In this document: one piece after another, positions 6,308-11,243 of the stretch
Position numbering within the stretch: position 1 is the first letter of the stretch
How the letters are laid out: each line of letters opens with the position of its first letter
Assembly: GCA_014380605.1 (NCBI GenBank)
Contig: JACMJO010000322.1
Span: 1-11,243 of the forward strand
Length of the DNA stretch: 11,243 nucleotides
Direction: 5' to 3'
Source: Fimbriimonadaceae bacterium
Lineage (GTDB): Bacteria > Armatimonadota > Fimbriimonadia > Fimbriimonadales > Fimbriimonadaceae
Program-made: the position numbers and the translations under genes
The notes under the pieces: model-generated
The model's input: only the letters and a program-made list of their open reading frames with translations
What the model was told of the DNA's origin: nothing
Databases searched by the model: none

Positions 6308-7690
6308 ATGTCCACGCTGTTCGATAAAATTTGGGACCGCCATGTCGTTGCCGACCTACCGGGCGGGGGAGCCCTTCTTTATATCGACCGCCACCTTGTT
6401 CACGAGGTCACCTCGCCCCAAGCGTTTGATGGGCTTCGCGAATTCAATCGTCCCGTTCGTCGCCCCGACCTCACTTTTGCCACGGTGGACCACAACGTCC
6501 CCACTGATGGTCGTGCAATCGACGAATCAACGCTTAGCGGAAAGCAACTGGCCGCACTTGCGATAAACGCCCGCGAGTTTGGCGTTCCGCTTTACGGTTA
6601 TGGACACGAGAAGCAAGGGATTGTCCACGTCATTGGACCTCAGTTGGGAATCACGCTGCCCGGCCTGACCATCGTCTGCGGCGATAGCCACACTTCGACC
6701 CACGGCGCGTTCGGTGCCTTGGCCTTTGGCATCGGTACAACCGAGGTAGAGCACGTGCTCGCCACCCAAACCCTCCGAGCGAGCAGCAAGCCAAAGTCGA
6801 TGGGCATCCAAATCGATGGTGCCATACCCGAGGGAATCACGGCCAAGGACATCATCCTCGCTATCATCCGAAAAATCGGCGCAGGTGGGGGAACCGGCTA
6901 TGTGGTGGAGTATTTCGGCCAGGCGATCCGTAATCTGCCGATGAGCGGACGGATGACGATCTGCAACATGTCCATCGAAATGGGCGCCAGGGCCGGACTC
7001 ATCCAGCCTGATCAAACCACCTTCGACTACGTCGCCGCCGAGGATCGCCCGTTCGCCCCCAAGGGCGCCGACTTCGACAAGATGGTCGAATCATGTCGCG
7101 ACCTGAAAACGGATAACGCGGCAGACTATGACCGGCTGGAAATTCTCGATGTCACCAACCTGAAACCCCAAGTAACGTGGGGCACGACTCCGGCAATGAC
7201 CGTAGATATTGATCAGGCTGTGCCCGTCCCTAAGGATGCCGGCGAAGAGCGCGCCCAGAAGTATATGGGCCTCAAGCCCGGGGATGTCATGGCGGACACT
7301 GCCGTCAACACCGTCTTTATCGGTTCCTGCACCAATTCCCGCATCGAGGACCTGCGAGAGGCCGCAAGGGTGGTGAATGGGAGACATGTGGCGGCGGGCG
7401 TCCGTGCGATGGTTGTTCCCGGTAGCGCCGCCGTCAAGGCAATTGCCGAGCAAGAGGGCCTTGACGCCATTTTTAAGGAAGCCGGATTTGAGTGGCATCA
7501 AGCCGGGTGTTCCATGTGCCTGGGAATGAATGGAGACATTCTGCGCCCTCAGGAGCGAAGCGCGTCAACTTCTAATCGTCCCTACGAGGGTCGCCAGGGT
7601 CCAGGTTCTCGAACTCACTTGGTCAGCCCAGCCACTGCCGCGGCAACGGCAATCCGAGGTAAATTTGCCGATCCCAGGAACCTAGCATGA
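6308..7690 (+). CDS. leuC: 3-isopropylmalate dehydratase large subunit
   Basis: LeuC with LeuD isomerises 2-isopropylmalate to 3-isopropylmalate in leucine biosynthesis. The product has 460 aa, against about 466 in E. coli. The aconitase-family [4Fe-4S] ligands are present: C341 in FIGSCTNSR, and C401 and C404 in GCSMCLGMN. Other hallmarks are VDHNVPT, CGDSHTSTHGAFG near residue 124, and the C-terminal STSNR...EGRQG...RTHLVSP. The usual cysteine in GERCASTSNR is serine here (QERSASTSNR); it is not a cluster ligand. The small-subunit gene leuD usually follows, but here rpmH comes 90 bases later, so leuD must be elsewhere or lost. The long central insert and iron-sulfur motifs fit bacterial LeuC and not aconitase. 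A homoaconitase-like activity cannot be excluded from sequence alone. Confidence 0.95.
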   Translation: MSTLFDKIWDRHVVADLPGGGALLYIDRHLVHEVTSPQAFDGLREFNRPVRRPDLTFATVDHNVPTDGRAIDESTLSGKQLAALAINAREFGVPLYGYGHEKQGIVHVIGPQLGITLPGLTIVCGDSHTSTHGAFGALAFGIGTTEVEHVLATQTLRASSKPKSMGIQIDGAIPEGITAKDIILAIIRKIGAGGGTGYVVEYFGQAIRNLPMSGRMTICNMSIEMGARAGLIQPDQTTFDYVAAEDRPFAPKGADFDKMVESCRDLKTDNAADYDRLEILDVTNLKPQVTWGTTPAMTVDIDQAVPVPKDAGEERAQKYMGLKPGDVMADTAVNTVFIGSCTNSRIEDLREAARVVNGRHVAAGVRAMVVPGSAAVKAIAEQEGLDAIFKEAGFEWHQAGCSMCLGMNGDILRPQERSASTSNRPYEGRQGPGSRTHLVSPATAAATAIRGKFADPRNLA

Positions 7691-7740
7691 GGCAAGAATC
7701 GGCGATGCTAGTTAGAGCCGATCTCCAAACAGCAGTCGGG

Positions 7741-7746
7741 TACAAT
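7741..7746 (+). promoter_or_regulatory. Candidate -10 element for the rpmH-rnpA-yidD cluster
   Basis: TACAAT lies 34 bases before the rpmH ATG, within the 90-base gap after leuC, and would give a short leader. It is the best -10-like match in the gap. No consensus -35 is seen at 16-18 bases upstream. No DnaA-box cluster is visible in this gap. Confidence 0.38.
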
Positions 7747-7780
7747 CCCGTGTCCAAACAACAAGAGACGATTTAAAAGC

Positions 7781-7915
7781 ATGAAAAGGACCTACCAACC
7801 AAATAACCGCCACCGGAGCAAGACCCATGGGTTCCGAATCCGAATGCGAACGACCGATGGCCAGAACACCCTCAAGCGACGCCGAGCCAAGGGTCGGCAC
7901 AAGATCTCTTCGTAA
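7781..7915 (+). CDS. rpmH: Large ribosomal subunit protein bL34
   Basis: This 44-residue protein is the small, very basic L34 of the 50S subunit. It starts MKRTYQPNNRHRSKTHGFRI and ends with the family signature TLKRRRAKGRHKISS, matching the typical MKRTYQPS..R.R..HGFR.RM.T..GR..L.RRR.KGR..L. Length is normal (44-47 residues). It opens the conserved rpmH-rnpA-yidD-yidC-khpB cluster. The upstream ribosome binding site is weak (AGAG about 13 bases before the ATG). The last 89 bases are shared, out of frame, with the proposed start region of rnpA. The TAA is at 7913-7915. Confidence 0.95.
   Translation: MKRTYQPNNRHRSKTHGFRIRMRTTDGQNTLKRRRAKGRHKISS
7815..7818 (+). promoter_or_regulatory. Shine-Dalgarno for rnpA inside rpmH
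   Basis: GGAG lies 8 bases before the ATG at 7827, an ideal spacing, and is within the rpmH coding sequence in a different frame. It favours the early rnpA start over the next in-frame ATG at 7857, which has no such site. Confidence 0.5.
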
Positions 7916-8249
7916 GCCAGGGCTGTCCAAGACGAAATTTGAAGCGGTTTTCAAGGGCGGCAAAAGAGTATCGACTTCCAATTTTCGATTGACCGCAGAC
8001 AAGGGCGAAGGCCGAGTTGGAGTCGCAACATCGAAGAAGATTGGGTGCCATGCAAGGCGGAACTGGGTCAAAAGGCGGATTCGCGAAAGTATTTACAGCT
8101 TCGAATCTAGCCTGAGGACAGACTTAGACTACATCGTGATTGCAACCCCCAACGTATTAACGATGGACTTTGTCGCGATCCGAGAAGAGTTGAAAGATGC
8201 GACAAGACGAATGAACGAACGATGGGACGCGGACTTGGAGTCTGGTTAA
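7827..8249 (+). CDS. rnpA: Ribonuclease P protein component, start nested in rpmH
   Basis: RnpA is the protein cofactor that helps the RNase P RNA bind and cleave pre-tRNA 5' leaders. From the ATG at 7827 the product has 140 aa. The conserved core starts near residue 25 (TRSLRKPGLSKTKFEAVFKGGKR), followed by the central strand RVGVATSKKIG (63-73) and the RNR motif RRNWVKRRIRE at 77-87, which contacts the RNA. The family core normally begins within about ten residues of the start, so there is an N-terminal extension of about 20 residues (MGSESECERPMARTPSSD...), encoded by bases that also encode L34. The rnpA frame is open back to 7785, one codon after the rpmH start. The end overlaps yidD by 28 bases. 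The alternative ATG at 7857 would also lie inside rpmH. No in-frame ATG exists downstream of rpmH before the core, so overlap is unavoidable unless a non-standard start is used. Confidence 0.9.
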   Translation: MGSESECERPMARTPSSDAEPRVGTRSLRKPGLSKTKFEAVFKGGKRVSTSNFRLTADKGEGRVGVATSKKIGCHARRNWVKRRIRESIYSFESSLRTDLDYIVIATPNVLTMDFVAIREELKDATRRMNERWDADLESG

Positions 8250-8431
8250 TCCGCCTTTATCAGAAAACCACAAAATGGATGCCACCAACCTGCCGGTTTA
8301 CGCCCAGTTGCTCGAACTATACGCTCGAAGCAGTGGAGAAGCATGGGCTCTTTAAAGGCTCTTGGCTTGGCTTCAAACGAATTTGTCGATGCGGCCCGTG
8401 GAACCCAGGCGGCCACGACCCAGTTCCGTAA
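8222..8431 (+). CDS. yidD: Membrane protein insertion efficiency factor YidD
   Basis: YidD is a small membrane-associated protein that assists YidC-dependent insertion of inner-membrane proteins. The 69-residue product has the family core: an amphipathic N-terminal helix (GVWLIRLYQKTTKW), CRFTPSCSNYTLEAVEKHG at residues 24-42, and GSWLGFKRICRCGPWNPGGHDPVP at the C-terminus, close to the typical HP(G/F)GGHDPVP ending. It overlaps the end of rnpA by 28 bases, suggesting translational coupling. No separate ribosome binding site is evident. It is followed after 48 bases by yidC, as in most bacteria. Confidence 0.93.
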   Translation: MGRGLGVWLIRLYQKTTKWMPPTCRFTPSCSNYTLEAVEKHGLFKGSWLGFKRICRCGPWNPGGHDPVP

Positions 8432-8446
8432 TTTCACTTTCACTCG

Positions 8447-8474
8447 AAACTCTAAACTCCAAACTCGAAACTAG
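8447..8474. repeat. Heptanucleotide tandem repeat before yidC
   Basis: Four contiguous 7-base units, AAACTCT, AAACTCC, AAACTCG and AAACTAG, fill most of the 48-base gap between yidD and yidC. A degenerate fifth unit (TCACTCG, 8440-8446) precedes them. The array ends 5 bases before the yidC ATG, where a Shine-Dalgarno sequence would be expected; none is present. It resembles the short tandem heptamer repeats (STRR) known from cyanobacterial intergenic regions in design, not in sequence. Confidence 0.8.
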
Positions 8475-8479
8475 AATTA

Positions 8480-9904
8480 ATGGCTCGCCCCGCACCTACA
8501 CCGAAACAGAACTTCCTGCAGACCTTGTTGATCGTCACGACGGTCTTCCTTGGCATGCAACTGCTGTGCAATCGCCCACAGCCAACCGAAACCCGGACGC
8601 GCGATCAGCTTGCCAAATCGATGCGGGAGATGAATCGACAGCTTAAGGATCACTCCATCGTGCAGACGCAAGGAGCGTTCCAGGGCAAGGTCAACGAAGA
8701 GCTGGCCGCCAAAAAGATCGACGCCAAGGAAGCAGAGCGGCTCAAGTACGAGGCGGCCATCCTGGTTGCCGACACCCAGCTTAAAGCGGGCATCGCGAGA
8801 AACGAGAACAGCCGGATCAGAAACGCATTCATGGGGCTAGATTCCATCGCCCTCAAGGAAGCGACTAATCCGGCCTGGGCCGAATCCAAAGTTGAGATTC
8901 CTCCTACCGAGCGAGAGCCAGGAAGGTTCGCTTGGACTACGTGGAACGGTCCCGAACTTTACGAGAAGGTCAAGTCTGAACTGACAACCCGCAATAAACA
9001 CGAGCTCGTTTGGGGATTCCTGCCCGGCGGCTTCGCATTTATCGATTTTCTGGTTAAGGTCACTGGCTCTGTCCCTGGGTTCAGCTACTGGTTCGCCGCC
9101 TTCCTCCTTGCCCTCGTGGTTCGCGCGATCATCTATCCGCTTGCGCAGAAACAGCTCATGTGGGGACGCAAGATGTCCCAACTTGGACCGATGATGAAGG
9201 AGATTCGGGAGAGGTATCAGGGCCAGGAGCAACAGGTCAAGATCATGGAGCTGTACAAAGAGTACGGCGTTAATCCCATGGCCGGCTGCGCACCCGCCTT
9301 GGTGCAGATGCCCCTGTTCCTCTTTGTGTACCAGTGCATGCTGTACTACCAGTTCGAGTTCCAAAACGGAACCTTCGCCTGGATTAACCCCAGCACCAGT
9401 GCAGCAACAAAGGGCTTTGTCGCCTCCAACCTCGGCCACGTCGACGTCATCCTAATCATTCTCTACGGCATATCGCTTTGCGTCACGACCATCCTTCAGC
9501 CGGTCAACGATCCTTCCCAGGTGAAGCAACAGAGGATTATCGGCCTTAGCTTTGCAATCCTACTGCCCGTATTCATGCTTCTTGGTTTCTTCCCGGTGCC
9601 CGCTGCGTTCGTTCTCTACTGGACCTTCACGAACCTTCTGGCCACTGCCCAATCGCTACGAGCCTATCGTTTGCCCATGGAGCCTTTGGTGAAAGTGAAT
9701 ACCAAGGCTGGCGGCACATACCCTGGAGCCGGAACCGGCTTCTGGGGCAAGTTGCAGGAACAGGCTCGCCAGGCTCAAGAAGGGAAAGAGGACCTAAAGG
9801 GTCAATCCAGCCAGAACGGTCAAAAGACCAATGGCACGGTAAACAGTTCGCTCAATGGCAAGACGGGCACGCCCGCTAAGCACAAGCCGAAAAAAAGGAA
9901 ATGA
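8480..9904 (+). CDS. yidC: Membrane protein insertase YidC
   Basis: YidC inserts and folds inner-membrane proteins, alone or with SecYEG. The product has 474 aa. An N-terminal membrane segment (about 13-30, LLIVTTVFLGMQLLC) is followed by a charged soluble region (31-180) that looks mostly helical; it is shorter than, and unlike, the beta-rich P1 domain of proteobacterial YidC. The Oxa1/YidC core follows: TM2 201-222 with the hydrophilic-groove arginine R215 (LALVVRAIIYP), a cytoplasmic helical hairpin (WGRKMSQLGPMMKEIRERY...), TM3 272-290 after the signature NPMAGCAPALVQMPLF, TM4 321-340, and TM5-6 353-391. The tail of about 75 residues is polar and ends KHKPKKRK, a basic end like those proposed to contact the ribosome. 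There is no Shine-Dalgarno before the ATG. The gene lies between two heptamer repeats and follows yidD. Confidence 0.95.
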   Translation: MARPAPTPKQNFLQTLLIVTTVFLGMQLLCNRPQPTETRTRDQLAKSMREMNRQLKDHSIVQTQGAFQGKVNEELAAKKIDAKEAERLKYEAAILVADTQLKAGIARNENSRIRNAFMGLDSIALKEATNPAWAESKVEIPPTEREPGRFAWTTWNGPELYEKVKSELTTRNKHELVWGFLPGGFAFIDFLVKVTGSVPGFSYWFAAFLLALVVRAIIYPLAQKQLMWGRKMSQLGPMMKEIRERYQGQEQQVKIMELYKEYGVNPMAGCAPALVQMPLFLFVYQCMLYYQFEFQNGTFAWINPSTSAATKGFVASNLGHVDVILIILYGISLCVTTILQPVNDPSQVKQQRIIGLSFAILLPVFMLLGFFPVPAAFVLYWTFTNLLATAQSLRAYRLPMEPLVKVNTKAGGTYPGAGTGFWGKLQEQARQAQEGKEDLKGQSSQNGQKTNGTVNSSLNGKTGTPAKHKPKKRK

Positions 9905-9931
9905 ATTGTAATTGGTAAATTGTAAGAGGTA
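9904..9931. repeat. Heptanucleotide-period tandem repeat after yidC
   Basis: Starting on the last base of the yidC stop codon are four 7-base units: AATTGTA, ATTGGTA, AATTGTA, AGAGGTA. They also read as two 14-base copies differing at two positions. The sequence differs from the array before yidC, but the period and the AT-rich character match. It lies upstream of the candidate khpB promoter. Confidence 0.7.
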
Positions 9932-9948
9932 AATCGAACACCAATCGT

Positions 9949-9977
9949 CTGAACGACCGCATACTAGGCCATAGAAT
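9949..9977 (+). promoter_or_regulatory. Candidate promoter for khpB
   Basis: CTGAAC (9949-9954) and TAGAAT (9972-9977) are separated by 17 bases, the optimal spacing, and each is close to consensus (TTGACA, TATAAT). It lies in the 153-base gap after yidC and would give a leader of about 75 bases. This suggests that khpB can be transcribed separately from yidC. Confidence 0.48.
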
Positions 9978-10057
9978 AAAACCGACGGTCAGTCCACATC
10001 TCCGAAGACGAATTCGAAATACCGACTCACAACACACCGACGGCAAGTAAGAGGATT

Positions 10058-10861
10058 ATGCAATCAATCGAAATGACGGGGAAATCGGTCGCAGAGGCCA
10101 CAAAGTCGGCGGCGTCAAAGCTTGGCGTTGCCGAGGACCAGTTGACGGTGACGGTCTTGGAAGAGACCAAGGGTTTGTTTGGGAAGAGTTCGGTTCGAGT
10201 CCGCGCCGAAGTGAAGACGGTGGCCGCACCTGCGAGCACCAAGGCAACCAACGGCAAAGTAGTCGAAGAAGCGCCTGCTGAAAAGCCCGCGAAGAAGCCA
10301 CGCGCAACCAAGGCCGCTCCAAAGAAGGCAGAAGAAGCACCAGTAGAAGAGGAAGCTCCAGTTCAGGCTCAGAGCGAAGATGTTCCGGAAGCAGAAGTTG
10401 CCGCAACCGCCGCCGACGGGGACCGGTTTGTAACTCTGATCCACGACTTGGTCGCCAAGGCCGATATGGATGTCCAGGCCAAGGTAACGCAAGTTAGCGG
10501 TCGCTATGTGAACATCGAGCTCGACGGCAAAGATGTCGCCTACCTGGTTGGCAAGCACGGCGAAGTTCTCAACGCGCTTCAATATTTGGTCAATATCATC
10601 GCTGGTCGAAGCTTTGGCAATGGCGTCCGCGCGACGATCGATGGCAACCACTATCGAAATCGCCGCGAGCAACAGCTCACCGCCCATGCCCAGCGTGTGG
10701 CCGATGAGGTCAAGAAGCGAGGCGAAGAGGCCGTCCTAGACGCCCTTCCGGCATTCGAGCGAAGGATCGTCCACAAGGCTCTCAGCGAGTACGCCGGAGT
10801 TGCGACCTACAGCGAAGGCGAAGAGCCCAACCGTAGAGTCGTCATCGCGCCATCAGAGTGA
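10058..10861 (+). CDS. khpB: KH/R3H RNA-binding protein KhpB (Jag, SpoIIIJ-associated)
   Basis: KhpB (Jag/EloR) is a cytoplasmic RNA-binding protein linked to cell elongation and division in Gram-positive bacteria, usually encoded just after yidC. The product has 267 aa. Residues 1-53 form the Jag_N domain (SIEMTGKSVAEAT...ETKGLFGKSSVRVRAEVK). Residues 54-118 are a low-complexity linker rich in Ala, Lys, Glu and Pro. A KH domain covers about 122-197 with the GxxG loop at 165-168 (LVGKHGEVLNALQYLVN). An R3H domain covers about 200-264, with R235 and H239 in FERRIVHKAL. All three domains are intact. AGAGGA ends only two bases before the ATG at 10058, so spacing is tight, but the Jag_N domain starts immediately and no better start exists. 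The extended charged linker between Jag_N and KH is common in the family but is long here. Confidence 0.93.
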   Translation: MQSIEMTGKSVAEATKSAASKLGVAEDQLTVTVLEETKGLFGKSSVRVRAEVKTVAAPASTKATNGKVVEEAPAEKPAKKPRATKAAPKKAEEAPVEEEAPVQAQSEDVPEAEVAATAADGDRFVTLIHDLVAKADMDVQAKVTQVSGRYVNIELDGKDVAYLVGKHGEVLNALQYLVNIIAGRSFGNGVRATIDGNHYRNRREQQLTAHAQRVADEVKKRGEEAVLDALPAFERRIVHKALSEYAGVATYSEGEEPNRRVVIAPSE

Positions 10862-11108
10862 GCGAGAATAAGCGCACAAACTTCTGCTTTCGGTCCTGAT
10901 AAACCTCTTATGTGTCGGTACGGGCGCCATAGTGGCAGTCGCCAATTCCAGCAAGAATTCCCGGTGCGTGCAGTGCGCGAACGGCTTAGGAACTGGTATT
11001 TGCGCCCTTCCCGGGCTGGGATGTTCGGTTTGGAACGGCACAGGGTACGACCTGGGAGTTTGCTCAAATGAGGAATCTGTTACGTGCCGCTGCAAGACTG
11101 ACTAAGCT
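10862..11108. other. Intergenic region, nothing recognised
   Basis: These 247 bases between khpB and the gene at the window edge hold no coding sequence I can support and no clear terminator. Small inverted segments such as GGCGCCAT/AGTGGC around 10924-10936 are weak. I looked for tRNA, 6S, tmRNA and SRP-like signatures and saw none. Confidence 0.4.
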
Positions 11109-11243
11109 ATGAATGCGGTTCAGTCGAAGAATCTAACTTTTGTCTGGGCGGTGGTCGCCGTTGCGGGCACGGCTTTCGGTTGCGTCATTTCGTGTTCCTC
11201 AAGCTCTGTCCAAACTGGGCTACTTCAAGCATCTTTGCGAAAG
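11109..11243 (+). CDS. Start of a putative lipoprotein or membrane-anchored protein (partial)
   Basis: An ATG at 11109 opens a frame that runs off the window end (45 codons, no stop). The translation starts MNAVQSKNL, then a hydrophobic stretch (TFVWAVVAVAGTAFG), then CVISCSSSSVQ. VISC matches the lipobox pattern with a possible lipidated cysteine at residue 29, and the Ser-rich stretch that follows is typical of lipoproteins. A plain N-terminal membrane anchor is the alternative. A TAA in frame at 11103 excludes an earlier start. No ribosome binding site is visible and nothing can be said about the function of the rest. Confidence 0.5.
   Translation, partial: MNAVQSKNLTFVWAVVAVAGTAFGCVISCSSSSVQTGLLQASLRK

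Noticed and set aside
7691..7725. ATCGGC/GCCGAT hairpin after leuC as a terminator
   Set aside because: The stem is only 6 bp with a 13-base loop and no T run follows, so it is not convincing.
7691..7780. Replication origin or DnaA boxes next to rpmH
   Set aside because: No TTATCCACA-like boxes or AT-rich unwinding region is present, and dnaA is not adjacent.
10807..11067. Minus-strand open frame of 86 codons between khpB and the window edge
   Set aside because: It overlaps the end of khpB antisense, has unusual composition (many Arg, Trp and Ser) and shows no recognisable domain or ribosome binding site. A second overlapping frame (10853-11095) competes, so both look like chance.
1..11243. 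Defence island, prophage, transposon or CRISPR array
   Set aside because: No integrase, transposase, phage gene, terminal inverted repeats or spaced direct repeats were seen; most of the genes are housekeeping or envelope genes.

Overview
The window is an ordinary-looking stretch of bacterial chromosome with moderately high G+C. It has no mobile elements, no CRISPR array and no tRNA or rRNA genes. Three traits point to a diderm-type bacterium of an under-sampled phylum: a PEP-CTERM sorting signal, lipoprotein signals, and a YidC with an N-terminal anchor plus a soluble segment. My best guess is Armatimonadota (Fimbriimonadia-like). That guess rests on general character and not on a database match.

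Region 1 (about 1-620). A plus-strand SRP RNA gene (ffs, about 16-175) ends at a strong hairpin terminator at 177-206. The hairpin also serves a small minus-strand gene of unknown function (222-443). The SRP RNA keeps the symmetric CAGG/AGCA loop bound by Ffh, but the usual GGAA tetraloop is replaced by a longer apical loop. Region 2 (620-2057). A minus-strand pair encodes an LDH-like malate dehydrogenase followed by a small lipoprotein. Region 3 (2073-4590). A secreted SGNH/GDSL hydrolase on the plus strand converges, with overlapping stop codons, on a minus-strand DnaJ-domain/WD40 fusion protein. Region 4 (4591-7690). Plus-strand queC (queuosine synthesis), a secreted PEP-CTERM protein with a lamin-tail-like start and its own terminator, and leuC (leucine synthesis) without an adjacent leuD.

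Region 5 (7741-10861). The conserved rpmH-rnpA-yidD-yidC-khpB(jag) cluster makes ribosomal protein L34, the RNase P protein, two membrane-protein insertion factors and a KH/R3H RNA-binding protein. rpmH and rnpA overlap out of frame by 89 bases. A good Shine-Dalgarno for rnpA lies inside rpmH, recalling the overlapping arrangement known in Thermus. Two different short tandem repeats, both with a 7-base period, flank yidC exactly. The dnaA gene and origin that often sit beside rpmH are absent here; leuC takes that place. The window ends in the start of a putative lipoprotein gene.

The genes are mostly housekeeping. SRP RNA, YidD and YidC act together in targeting and inserting membrane proteins, although the ffs gene lies 8 kb from the yid genes. 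I found no convincing undescribed multi-gene system. The points most worth following are the SRP RNA apical loop, the nested rnpA start, the J-domain/WD40 fusion and the heptamer repeats around yidC.
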